A DNA stretch of 64,000 bases, taken from NCBI GenBank assembly GCA_004352715.1, contig SCFE01000032.1, forward strand, positions 708,945-772,944, given 5' to 3'. The DNA comes from Hofstenia miamia. Lineage: Eukaryota; Xenacoelomorpha; Acoela. The position numbers and the translations under genes were made by a program. The notes beneath the pieces were generated by a model. The model searched no databases and was not told the origin of the DNA. It worked only from the letters and a program-made list of their open reading frames with translations. Below, piece after piece: positions 1 to 11,242 of the stretch (the stretch's first letter is position 1; each line of letters begins with the position of its first letter).

Positions 1-995
1 GTATATAAAATGTGGTGAAATGAAACTTTTACATATAACAATGGTTCAAACATTTCAGTAAAATTGATAAGTATATTTTAATGATAAATTATATCAAGTA
101 TTTTACATGTAATTTGTAATGGGATATTATAATATGATACACTAAATATTAAATTTATCACATGATACTGTTATATAATATATTATTTCTTCAACAGATT
201 GGCTCAATAATAATTAGGAATCATTTAATTGTAGATTTATCACCCTGCAATGAGGCAACATCATAGTATAGCTGATTTTTTTTCAAAATCCCCAAAGGCT
301 AATGGAAAAGAAAACTCTGAACATACAAATTTTGCTTCAGCAAGAGATAATATTTTGAAATGAACAACATCATCTGAATATCTAACATTACAGAAAGAAA
401 CCTGTGATAAAACATCTGAAACTGCAAATCTGCAAGATTTGAATGACCATTTTACATCTAAAGCATGCAATTTATGCATCTGAAAGAACACAAAAATGAT
501 GGTATTACCAAAGCTATTGATAAAAAAAATGAAAAACTTAAGAGCTCTACAATTCAATACAATCTATAGAATATCAAAACTAAATCTACTGTTTTCTGAT
601 GAAATTGAATTACAAATCAAAAATGGCTTAGATATGGTGGTAGGACTTCATTGTTGAGAAATGGTGTTAAAATAATTGATCACATTGCAAAAGAGATCAA
701 ACCAAAAGTATTTGCCAAAATAATTCAACAAAAATTTAAAAATTTGTGTTATCATTGAGGAAGCTATATCTAACAAGGCAGCCCTGGTAATTTTATAAAA
801 GTTGAAAATAGTGAATTTTTGCCAACAATTTTTGTAGATTTAGTTCAGTTGGAGGGTCTGGATGCAGAAACAATATACACAACTTTGTTAAATAGTTTGA
901 ATAATGTAGGATTTGGTGGCAAATATTTAACAAACAATCCAATAGCATTTTGTTGAGATGGGGCAAATATAATGCTTGGGAAAGTATCTGGTGTT

Positions 996-1237
996 NNNNN
1001 NNNNNNNNNNNNNNNNNNNNNNNNNNNNNNNNNNNNNNNNNNNNNNNNNNNNNNNNNNNNNNNNNNNNNNNNNNNNNNNNNNNNNNNNNNNNNNNNNNNN
1101 NNNNNNNNNNNNNNNNNNNNNNNNNNNNNNNNNNNNNNNNNNNNNNNNNNNNNNNNNNNNNNNNNNNNNNNNNNNNNNNNNNNNNNNNNNNNNNNNNNNN
1201 NNNNNNNNNNNNNNNNNNNNNNNNNNNNNNNNNNNNN
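996..1237. other. assembly gap (242 N) inside the hAT relic
   Basis: Run of N. The hAT reading frame is recognisable on both sides, so the gap probably hides the middle of the catalytic region. Open frames that run through it are artefacts of N. Confidence 0.99.
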
Positions 1238-1320
1238 AGATGGGCTGCTTGCAGTATTATTTCATTATTTTAGTAGCAAAGAAAAGTTCACAGGAATGGC
1301 CAAGCATTTTGCAAACAGAT

Positions 1321-2450
1321 AATTCCCTGAGGATTATCTTTAATCATAGATATATTGTAGTGTTACTCAGGGCCTTATTTTTTATTATTTTCAGCACTCT
1401 GGAATAGTGTTATGTCTTTTTGACATTTTGATTCTTTGATTCACTGCTACCTTATTTGTATCAATTTCTTTTAATCAATTTTGGAATTTCAAGTTTAGTT
1501 AATTTGATAGTGTTAGTTTTCGTCCCCTCAATTTAAATTATGTGTGATTGCTCATTTAACTTTCTGAGGGAAACTGTGCTTTGAAATTGTAAACAAGTCA
1601 GGTTATAAGTTACAGATTTTTGTAATAAATATTTGAGTCAATGTAGCAAAACACACAATAAATTCAGCTTCCTTCTACTGTGTTTGGTCTTTTACAATTA
1701 TTTATCTACTAACCCCCTTTAGATTTTGGTTAATGATAACTATTGCTTAAGATCCAGTGAGTAACAATTTGAGAAGAAACTGCACTGGGTCTGGGGCACA
1801 AATAGCACCTTAATGGTGACAGCCTGAATCATGGCCACTTTAGGTTACAGTTACATGTAGGGAATAACATCTTTTATTTGATCTGTTCATACATGCACTT
1901 AATTTAACTCCTTGCAAATATACTATGCCATTGGTGAACGTGAATGCACAGCAGTTATGTGCCTGTTATTTATTATTTATTTACATAAGCTGAGATAAGG
2001 GAACTCTGAGATAAATTGTTTATTGAGCTAGAAATTAACACTTGAGACACACAATTAGCACCTTGGCAAGTAAGGATGGCTTCAAAGATTTGGCTTTGGC
2101 ATGATGCNNNNNNNNNNNNNNNNNNNNNNNNNNNNNNNNNNNNNNNNNNNNNNNNNNNNNNNNNNNNNNNNNNNNNNNNNNNNNNNNNNNNNNNNNNNNN
2201 NNNNNNNNNNNNNNNNNNNNNNNNNNNNTTGAGCTACAAATTAACACTTGAGACACACAATTAGCACCTTGGCAAGTAAGGATGGCTTCAAAGATTTGGC
2301 TTTGGCATGATGCAATGTGAGTTGGTCACTGCTGGAGTTCTTTTTGGAATGGAATTTCTTTATTTGTTAGGAAAAATCAGTGAACCACCAACATAACTGT
2401 TCTGTTGGAATGTGGGTCATTCTCTGCTATTGTAGACTTTGCAACCTTTG
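1321..2450. repeat. interspersed repeat inserted in the hAT relic
   Basis: hAT coding similarity stops near 1320 and resumes near 2480. The sequence between has no coding signal. Its parts are recognisably similar, in the same order, to 4100-4745: 'ttttaggtta..atgtaggga', the 'gcattggt..gaatgca' block, and the closing 'tgagacacacaattag' versus 'tgagacaattaggg'. This suggests two diverged copies of one repeat. Boundaries are approximate. Confidence 0.55.
2023..2313. repeat. 85-bp duplicate flanking a 121-N gap
   Basis: Bases 2023-2107 and 2229-2313 are identical except one base, and they lie directly against the two edges of the N run 2108-2228. Either an 85-bp tandem repeat or, more likely, an unmerged contig overlap. 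Confidence 0.93.
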
Positions 2451-3424
2451 ATCTAAACTCTTGAGTTACCCAGTACTGCTAGAGTAGCCAGAGCTCCCCC
2501 ATGATTTTACAATATTAAAGGAAATATCATTACTTTCAAATGCTCTACAATGTAGAAATTTAAATTTGCCACAAGCTGAAAAGTTAATAAAAAAGTCAAT
2601 CAAGGCACTAAAAATGATGAAAAGAAATGAAAGGTTCCTATGAAACAAAAATTGACAAGACTGTTGCTTCTGATGCATTTATTCATATTAAGTTAATTTA
2701 AAATAAGAAATATATTGACCTTCCTTGTCAAATCCTGTTAGATTCTATTATAAAAAATATGAAGCTAAGGTTGATGAATTCTGATGAAATAAAAGCAAGC
2801 AAAAACTCCAAAGAAATTGATAACAAAATTCACTGTTTAGTAAACATTGTTATCCCTGAATCATGGGATATTGATGAAGTTGTTGTACTGTGGAAACCAG
2901 CTGAAGAAAAATTGCCCATTCTATAAGCAGTTTCACCATAAAATATGTGTTAATGATTTCCATGACTATGTACAAAATGTTATAGAAAACCATTCCAATC
3001 AAGATATTCCTTCTACAATACAAAAAGTGAAAAATATTATTACAATTACTTTGAGTTCTGCTGAATCAGAATGTGGATTTTCTGTGATGAATGTGATATA
3101 TGGTGATAAAAGGAATTGTCTTGAAGATCAAAATATCTCAAATCTTATGGTAATACAGTTAATATGTCTTCCTCTTAATTTATGGGATTCTCTGGATTCT
3201 GTTAAAATGTGGCTAAGAAAACACCACACAGCTGATGATAAAGGAGTGAAGCATTCATCTAATATTTCTCATAATTCTAATGAATTATCAATCTGGAAAT
3301 ATTTGGTAAATAAAATGATAATTTGGACTTGTTTATTATTAACCACACATGGAAAAATTGATTTAATTCCAGTAAATGAGCAAACTGTTTGCTAAACAGT
3401 TTGAATTCCAAAACTGGATAAGGA

Positions 3425-3680
3425 ATTACATACATTAAAGCTACAAAAGCAGAAAAGCCATGTAATGTATACAGCAATGTAAGAGCCATAAACCAAAATA
3501 AGTTGAAAATAATGTGCAAGGTCAAAAAGACAGTTGAGAGTGGAAAACCCATGTAATGTATAAAGCCATACAAGAGTTGTAAGCCAAAAAAAACACAAAA
3601 AAATTGTTGACAAAAGATATAAAAGTCTACAAATGTATACAACCCTGAAAATATGTATAAACCACAAAAGAATTGCAAAG
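3425..3680. repeat. degenerate tandem repeat, about 90-bp unit
   Basis: Two imperfect units start near 3457 and 3547. Each begins 'catgtaatgtata' and carries an 'ag(c/t)..aa(a/g)ccaaaa' block after about 30 bp. The open frames on the minus strand here (rich in F, Y, L) follow from this AT-rich repeat and look non-coding. Confidence 0.5.
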
Positions 3681-4016
3681 AAAAGACTGTTGTGTAAAAC
3701 TAATGTAGTAATAGTTCATTAATGAAAGCATGTGCATGTATATAAATCCTACTAGTAGCATTGCATGTATAATTGTTCAGAAAATGAAATTGGCTTATAA
3801 TGTAAATCTATATGTTATGTTAATTATTATAAAAATGTAAAGAATTTTTTTACAAGTGAGAAATTGCAACACATTTGAAAAACTGATTGTAGCCTTTTGC
3901 ATCTAATGTATAGAAAATAATGAATTAAATTTGTACATAGACAAGCTAAGCAATAGAAATGCATGGAATTTTTGCAAATACAAAATTATTTGTCAGCAAT
4001 GCATTATCACAAACAT

Positions 4017-4140
4017 GATGTAAACTGTAATTAGTCTGCTAACAATGCCATGAGTATTAACAAAAAATAGTAATAGAGGAATATAAAATATGCAAACAAA
4101 ATTTAGTCCCATTGTAGAGTCACTCAGGGAAATTTTGTGA
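4017..4140. repeat. interspersed repeat, copy 1 of 2
   Basis: Aligns with 5779-5893 with few differences: both start 'gatgtaaactgtaattagtc', continue through 'taacaatgccatg', and end at '..gcaaacaaaatttrgtcccat'. It lies at the edge of the diverged repeat that continues to 4745. Confidence 0.75.
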
Positions 4141-4745
4141 TAATTATCTTTTGATTGTATATTTGCAATGACGTCATTTTAATGTAAAGTCTTATTTCAG
4201 TTTTAATTTACAAAAACAATTTAATGTCCCCTTGATTAGGTGCTAGGTATTATTATTGCTCAAATTAAATTGCGAGGGAAATCCATGACAAGATTATCAT
4301 ATGATCTTTAGTTGTAAACAAAGACAGGTAATAATTTGAATTGTATAAATTTAGCAACAATGTAGAGATTGGTTAATAGATTTTGTCTAGCTTCAACTAC
4401 ACTACTGTTTATCATTTATTTTATTTACTTTTTTTTCAATATGCAGATAACTGTGTAAGTTAAGGCAACAATTTGGGAGTACTCTCCTTGAGTACATGCA
4501 CAATATGTAGCATTTGTGGACCTTTTAGGTTATGTATATGGCTATGTGTAGGGAAATAATAAACCTGTCATTCTATTGCAACAAATACATGCACCAATAA
4601 CTGATTACACTGTGATGATACTATAGCATTGGTTAGCATGAATGCATGGTAATTACATGTTATTATTTAGTGAGATGAGAGATAACATTGCAAATGAGAT
4701 GTTTATTGTTAGCAATGAGATAGATAATAAAATGTGAGACAATTA
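4141..4745. repeat. diverged copy of the repeat at 1321-2450
   Basis: Shares block order and several short motifs with 1321-2330 (see that entry) but is heavily diverged. No coding signal. It abuts the inverted-repeat element that begins at 4750. Confidence 0.45.
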
Positions 4746-4749
4746 GGGT

Positions 4750-5573
4750 AGCCCCAGATAACAATTTTGGTTGTTTTTACGTTGTTTATGGTTGTTTCAT
4801 ACTTTTGGTTGTTGCAGCAACCATTAACATCATAATAACAACCATTAATACTAATTTGAGCAACTAAAAATGTGATAATTTAAGATTCAAGCAGATGCTT
4901 GCAAATAGAACTCACTTCATCATTTTGATTACTAGATCATTTTTATATAAAGAATGGAATTGCAAAAAGCTTTTTTGAAATATCAAATTTGTGAAAAATT
5001 ATAATATAATTGGTAAGCAAATTTTCAAAATAATTTATTCATGAATATTTGGACACCTTCAAATTATCTGTCAGATAAAAAAGTTAGATTTCAGCAGAAG
5101 AGATTCTTTACAATTTAAAAAGTATTACTTCAAAATTATACTTAACTTTAAAAGTTTAAATTTTGTTAAATGTGGCAGATTTTTATGCTTATTGTTATCC
5201 TTTAAAAATCAAGACATTCATTCAAAATGTCAGCATATGTTTTATTTAATGTATTTATTGTATTACTATTCTGCCCTTTGTTGGGCTTGTGCTAGTTTAA
5301 ACAGCAATGTTTAAACTGATTATCAATATAAATTTGATGTATTGCATATAAAAGTAATGCTAGAACAATAATCAGCAACATAAAATAATGTTGCTATGAC
5401 CTAAAAATTGTGCTTTTTTATTCAGAAAAACCAACCAAAAAGCAACCTAATGTGACGTTGTTGAAACAATATTGTTTAGACCAGTCAAAAGGGTAGCATT
5501 TCAACATTAAAACAACCATAAAAAAGCAACTAAAAAACAACATTGTTTAGACCAAAATTTGTTATCTGTGGCT
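4750..5573. mobile_element. non-autonomous TIR element, about 0.82 kb
   Basis: The left end reads 'agccccagataacaattttgg' less its last base at 4750-4770; the reverse complement of the right end (5552-5573) reads 'agccacagataacaaatttt'. These form a terminal inverted repeat of about 21 bp with one mismatch and one length difference. Inside both ends lie GTTG/CAAC-rich subterminal stretches, and 'attgtttagacca' occurs twice near the right end. No long open frame. I see no clear target-site duplication, so the superfamily is undecided. Confidence 0.6.
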
Positions 5574-5778
5574 GGAAGCCATATGATTTGGTAATCTTGG
5601 ATTTTATCTAAAAAGTCTTATTTACTTGGATGAATTACCAATGTTTGTTCCAATAAATTCTCTTTGTTAATTTACCAAAATCAGGGCTGATATAATAAGG
5701 TCACTACTACAACCTTCTGCTGGGACAATGAGTTCTATAGTGTAATTAGAGTGCCAGCCTGCGATTATACACAAAACC

Positions 5779-5893
5779 TGATGTAAACTGTAATTAGTCT
5801 TCTAACAATGCCATGTGTGTTAAATAAAATAGTAATATAGGAAAATAAAACATGCAAACAAAATTTGGTCCCATAAATAAGTGAGTCACTATA
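5779..5893. repeat. interspersed repeat, copy 2 of 2
   Basis: Second copy of the 4017-4140 repeat, located just outside the TIR element. Confidence 0.75.
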
Positions 5894-6975
5894 GCAAGTA
5901 CATGGCTATGCAATTTCCATGACATCACTACAACACCCCTGTCAATATCCACAACATAAGACAGGCCATGAGTCATAGTGGAACAGGCTATGACCCTCTC
6001 AGCCAATCAGAAAAAAATATAATTAAATATGCTAGGATATTGCTACCTATGTGTAACAATTGCATAATTTTTGAATTTCCTAAATTCAATAATTATATTT
6101 ACAAATGAATGATGTCTTGATATTTGCCACTAGAGGGATACAAAATTTAGTGACAACAACTTTTGTAAAGTTTATACTCTTGATCCTAGATTATGCTAGC
6201 CATATCTTTTTTATGCTAAGTTACAAACAAAACACAAATTTGCAATGAGTTTGAAATCATGATAAATGCTTCATAAGTTGTACTTTCTCCCATGATTTTT
6301 TAATAAAAATTTGCAACAGTTAATTCCACCTGGCCTCAAGGCTCTTCTCACCAATCCTAAATGCTAATCTTGACAACAGGAGAAAAAGAGTAACTAGTTC
6401 ATATCCCAGCAAATTTAAAGTCACAGATTTAAGTTTGAAACTGTAAAAAAACTGATCCAGTTGAGTTACATTAGTGTAGTTTAAATTCAATGAATAAAAA
6501 CAGTGTGTTGCAAATAAAAAGCAAGAAATGCTGACTAAATTTTGTAGCTTGAACTCTAGTAAAGAACAGTTGAGAATCTTACTCTTAAATTTGATATCAA
6601 AATTTATTGTATTAATTAGATTGCTAAACTTTCCTAATTCAAACTACTTTTAAATTTCTTGAGCTTACTAAATTGTTTTTTATTAAATTTGCAAACAAGA
6701 ACAATTTAGTCAATTTCATTAATTAAACTTAAGTTATTTTGATATTTGGGGTTTATATTGGCTTAGTTATTTTGCTTGTCTTTACTGTATTGATAGTTTA
6801 CAATTCAGTTATTTATATAACCATTTTGTTTAAATAATGTTTTAAATATTTAATACAAGCTTAAACAGTTCCAACATCAGGAATTTGAATAAGAGTCTCA
6901 TTCAGATATAGAGGAACCTCTTTAAAGAAAATCATTGCATGGTGACCATTGCATGCAAAAAAGTTGCAATATCGA
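5894..6975. other. AT-rich non-coding stretch
   Basis: No open frame with recognisable protein similarity, no inverted repeats and no RNA gene seen on either strand. Confidence 0.6.
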
Positions 6976-7876
6976 TTTACTGCTTTAACCCTTTAACTTC
7001 AAATGTCATAGTATTAAGGATATGCTTCATTCAAGTTTTTGAGGTAGTGTATTTGCTTTAGCATTGCAATTATTTTATCAAAATTTCAGTGACTTATATT
7101 GAACACTTCAAATGTCCATTTTAATCTGCCTTTTTTATCAAATGAACTTTAAAACTTGAAATTTTATCTTATTAATTAATGCTATTTTGTATTAAACTTC
7201 AACAATATTCAATAATGTTTTTTTAAAAGTGATATAAATTACTTAGAATCTTCAAAATAGTGACATCATGAAATGCATTTGTCTAAACTTGATTTATATC
7301 ACATTTGTGCTGATACTGGTGATAATTAGTTGCAGTCTAGTGCAAATGCATGACAACTACATGTACTTATCTATAGGCATCTCTGTACTTTTATTGAGCA
7401 AGTAATTATAAAACTGAGGCAAATTAAGTGCAGCACAATTTTCACAAAGTAAAATCATTTGAGTTCAGTAATAGTGAAACTTTTTTTACCTCTGCATGTC
7501 TGCAGCAATGGCTGCACTTTTTGCCATGTAATGTGTTCTTGTTTGTCACATGAATTCTGTGGTCACTATATGATGCTTTCCTTGCAACAATAAGCTATAG
7601 AGCTCATATGCAAGTTTATACCTATTTAGATGACTCAATAGAACTCAAGAGTTGCTACATGACGTCTTACATAGAATTATTAGTAGAAATAGCTCCTCTA
7701 GATACACATTGAGAATTGCCAATGCATTAGTTCATCAAACTTCATAGGGAAACCTGACTCTAGTGTTATACTAAAATTCCTGCTCAAAACTCATTTAACA
7801 GTATTTTGTGTTAAGTCATTTACTGAGTAAGTCATCACAATCATTCTCATTTTCATTCCAATTGAGTTTTGTTTCT
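6976..7876. repeat. 0.9-kb duplication, left copy
   Basis: Nearly identical to 9391-10281. The main differences are a 10-bp deletion in the right copy (near 'gactcaatagaactcaagag') and a few substitutions. No coding signal. The right copy begins at the first base after a 1000-N gap and ends at the first base of a 10-N gap. Confidence 0.95.
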
Positions 7877-8390
7877 TTTTCTTCTGAAATTCTTTTTTTT
7901 AGAGTGTAGCTTCCATGGGTGAGGGAGTAGCACATCTAGAGCCCATCACAACAAAGTCTGCATAACAACTATTGCTTAGATTGCTAAATTTTAATAAACA
8001 TGTGTTTTACTTATTATTTCACAAAACTTAAAGAGATTTAGATTTTGTATGGTCTCTTGATCATTGAATTACTCTTTTGCACAACTACAACTAATAAATG
8101 TTTTATGCTTTATTACACACTATCATCACTTGCATTATTCACTTACTTACAATAGTAAATTTTAAAATTATGCTCTGGGTCCATTAATTCAAAATGAATT
8201 GCTGCAATGATTTCCTTGGCTAAGGCTCTATTATTAAGATTTATGTCATGTGTTTAAGTGTTCTAATTCTTATATACCTTGTTCTTATTATATTTAAACA
8301 TTTAATGAAGTATAATCAATTATCAAATAGTCAATATGATTTTTGCAAAAATTTCTCAGTAACTTATATAAATATATATATATATATATA
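7877..8390. other. AT-rich non-coding stretch ending in (AT)n
   Basis: No gene recognised. It ends in an (AT)n run (about 8370-8390) that abuts the N gap; sequence similar to such runs also follows the 10-N gap at 10292. Confidence 0.6.
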
Positions 8391-9390
8391 NNNNNNNNNN
8401 NNNNNNNNNNNNNNNNNNNNNNNNNNNNNNNNNNNNNNNNNNNNNNNNNNNNNNNNNNNNNNNNNNNNNNNNNNNNNNNNNNNNNNNNNNNNNNNNNNNN
8501 NNNNNNNNNNNNNNNNNNNNNNNNNNNNNNNNNNNNNNNNNNNNNNNNNNNNNNNNNNNNNNNNNNNNNNNNNNNNNNNNNNNNNNNNNNNNNNNNNNNN
8601 NNNNNNNNNNNNNNNNNNNNNNNNNNNNNNNNNNNNNNNNNNNNNNNNNNNNNNNNNNNNNNNNNNNNNNNNNNNNNNNNNNNNNNNNNNNNNNNNNNNN
8701 NNNNNNNNNNNNNNNNNNNNNNNNNNNNNNNNNNNNNNNNNNNNNNNNNNNNNNNNNNNNNNNNNNNNNNNNNNNNNNNNNNNNNNNNNNNNNNNNNNNN
8801 NNNNNNNNNNNNNNNNNNNNNNNNNNNNNNNNNNNNNNNNNNNNNNNNNNNNNNNNNNNNNNNNNNNNNNNNNNNNNNNNNNNNNNNNNNNNNNNNNNNN
8901 NNNNNNNNNNNNNNNNNNNNNNNNNNNNNNNNNNNNNNNNNNNNNNNNNNNNNNNNNNNNNNNNNNNNNNNNNNNNNNNNNNNNNNNNNNNNNNNNNNNN
9001 NNNNNNNNNNNNNNNNNNNNNNNNNNNNNNNNNNNNNNNNNNNNNNNNNNNNNNNNNNNNNNNNNNNNNNNNNNNNNNNNNNNNNNNNNNNNNNNNNNNN
9101 NNNNNNNNNNNNNNNNNNNNNNNNNNNNNNNNNNNNNNNNNNNNNNNNNNNNNNNNNNNNNNNNNNNNNNNNNNNNNNNNNNNNNNNNNNNNNNNNNNNN
9201 NNNNNNNNNNNNNNNNNNNNNNNNNNNNNNNNNNNNNNNNNNNNNNNNNNNNNNNNNNNNNNNNNNNNNNNNNNNNNNNNNNNNNNNNNNNNNNNNNNNN
9301 NNNNNNNNNNNNNNNNNNNNNNNNNNNNNNNNNNNNNNNNNNNNNNNNNNNNNNNNNNNNNNNNNNNNNNNNNNNNNNNNNNNNNNNNNN
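8391..9390. other. assembly gap, exactly 1000 N
   Basis: A round-number N run, typical of a gap of nominal or estimated size. The two overlapping open frames that span it are artefacts. Confidence 0.99.
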
Positions 9391-10281
9391 TTTACTGCTT
9401 TAACCCTTTAACTTCAAATGTCATAGTATTAAGGATATGCTTCATTCAAGTTTTTGAGGTAGTGTATTTGCTTTAGCATTGCAATTATTTTATCAAAATT
9501 TCAGTGACTTATATTGAACACTTCAAATGTCCATTTTAATCTGCCTTTTTTATCAAATGAACTTTAAAACTTGAAATTTTATCTTATTAATTAATGCTAT
9601 TTTGTATTAAACTTCAACAATATTCAATAATGTTTTTTTAAAAGTGATATAAATTACTTAGAATCTTCAAAATAGTGACATCATGAAATGCATTTGTCTA
9701 AACTTGATTTATATCACATTTGTGCTGATACTGGTGATAATTAGTTGCAGTCTAGTGCAAATGCATGACAACTACATGTACTTATCTATAGGCATCTCTG
9801 TACTTTTATTGAGCAAGTAATTATAAAACTGAGGCAAATTAAGTGCAGCACAATTTTCACAAAGTAAAATCATTTGAGTTCAGTAATAGTGAAACTTTCT
9901 TTACCTCTGCATGTCTGCAGGAATGGCTGAACTTTTTGCCATGTAATGTGTTCTTGTTTGTCACATGAATTCTGTGGTCACTATGTGATGCTTTCTTTGC
10001 AACAATAAACTATAGAGCTCATATGCAAGTTTATACCTATTTAGATTACTCAAGAGTTGCTACATGACGTCTTACATAGAATTATTAGTAGAAATAGCTC
10101 CTCTAGATACACATTGAGAATTGCCAATGCATTAGTTCATCAAACTTCATAGGGAAACCTGACTCTAGTGTTATACTAAAATTCCTGCTCAAAACTCATT
10201 TAACAGTATTTTGTGTTAAGTCATTTACTGAGTAAGTCATCACAATCATTCTCATTTTCATTCCAATTGAGTTTTGTTTCT
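9391..10281. repeat. 0.9-kb duplication, right copy
   Basis: See 6976-7876. Followed by a 10-N gap (10282-10291) and an (AT)n run to about 10313. Confidence 0.95.
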
Positions 10282-10532
10282 NNNNNNNNNNNATATATAT
10301 ATATATATATATATTATTACTTCAACTCTCAATAAGTCATATTTGAACAGATTGACAATGGCTGGATTTTGGAAAATATGAAAAAAACATAAATTTGCTT
10401 TAAAATGTCCTTGTAAGGTGGTATGAGTAACTCTTACTTTACTAAAAAACCATGATCCAAATTGACAAAAATGATAATTTTTTATTTCATAATTTCATAA
10501 TGTTCACATTAATATTGTGGAAAGTCTACATT

Positions 10533-10940
10533 TAGGTTGCTACTTTTTATCAACATACGAAATCTTGAAACCGACATAGGGAACCTTGAGATTGATATAG
10601 CAAATCGTTATGACAATATGAACAAAAATTTAGCATGAATGAGGTATGAAGATTAATAACCTTAGATAGGGCATTTAAAATTTTCTCATATTTACATTTA
10701 AATATTTATCTGAGTTTTTGTTTCAAAATCAAGTATAATATTTTATCGTTTAGTCTAGATTACAACTCAATAAACAACTGCGAAAACTAAATTTTGATGT
10801 CTCTTTTGATATATTTGATATGTATACCTCATTCATGCTAAATTTTTTGTTCATATTGTCATGACGATTTGCTATGTCGATCTCAAGGTTCCCTATGTCG
10901 GTTTCAAGATTTCGTATGTTGATAAAAAGTACCAACCCTA
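10533..10940. mobile_element. long-TIR MITE flanked by TA, just upstream of DMC1
   Basis: Two arms of about 115 bp in inverted orientation: 10533-10647 and 10824-10940. Both contain 'gaaaccgacatagggaacc' and 'atagcaaatcg'-type blocks and run inward to 'gcatgaatgaggta'. The centre is about 176 bp of AT-rich DNA. The outer ends read TA-GGTTG and CAACCC-TA, consistent with a TA target duplication and a Tc1/mariner-type non-autonomous element (inference). No transposase. Its right end is 215 bp before the DMC1 start codon. Confidence 0.8.
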
Positions 10941-11155
10941 GATTTATATTTATTTTATAAACGTTTATTTAGGTATGTTATTCTTGGAAATTCTGTTAAT
11001 ATAAACTGACGAAATGAATATAAATTTCCATTATTTTGAAATTGATTTTCTTAAGAACAAAATGGGAACACGGTTGATTCGTCTGCTTTTTAATTAAACT
11101 GAAATATCTATTGTATTTCTTTAAGATTTGCATTCAATTTTTTATTATTTAAGAT

Positions 11156-11242
11156 ATGTCTAAGCATGTAGACCTTGATGTAGAAGAGGATGCGGAAGAA
11201 AGTTTTTTTCAAGATATCGAGCTTTTGCAAAATCATGGAATT
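11156..11242 (+). CDS. DMC1: DMC1 exon 1 (residues 1-29)
   Basis: Start ATG 11156. An acidic leader is followed by [13 protein letters not shown]. Phase-0 donor GTATGT at 11243. Confidence 0.95.

Larger units (their letters stand above)
250..3395 (+). pseudogene. hAT transposase relic (KIAA1586/ZMYM-like group), broken
   Basis: A decayed hAT-superfamily transposase, a cut-and-paste DNA transposon enzyme of the nucleus. The reading opens at 250 with MRQHHSIADFFSKSPK, an N-terminal motif with a degenerate PCNA-box look (I..FF), and stops after 37 codons. Further on, the frame around 940-995 reads F-C-stop-D-G-A-N-I-M-L-G-K-V-S-G-V, matching the catalytic-region 'DGA..MLG..SGV' block of this group. 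A 242-N gap follows. After an inserted repeat (about 1321-2450) the coding resumes near 2480 with EISLLSNALQ and LPQAEKLIKKSIKAL. It ends at 2847-3395 with the hAT dimerisation block SSAESECGFSVMNVIYGDKRN. Stops, frameshifts and the insertion make it non-functional. The superfamily call is firm; the subgroup is from memory of family motifs. Confidence 0.82.

Noticed and set aside
2847-3395. A functional 182-codon gene
   Set aside because: It is the C-terminal end of a broken hAT transposase; upstream parts carry stops and an insertion.
8248-9476. Two long open frames of 377-387 codons
   Set aside because: Almost entirely N; the frames exist only because N has no stop.
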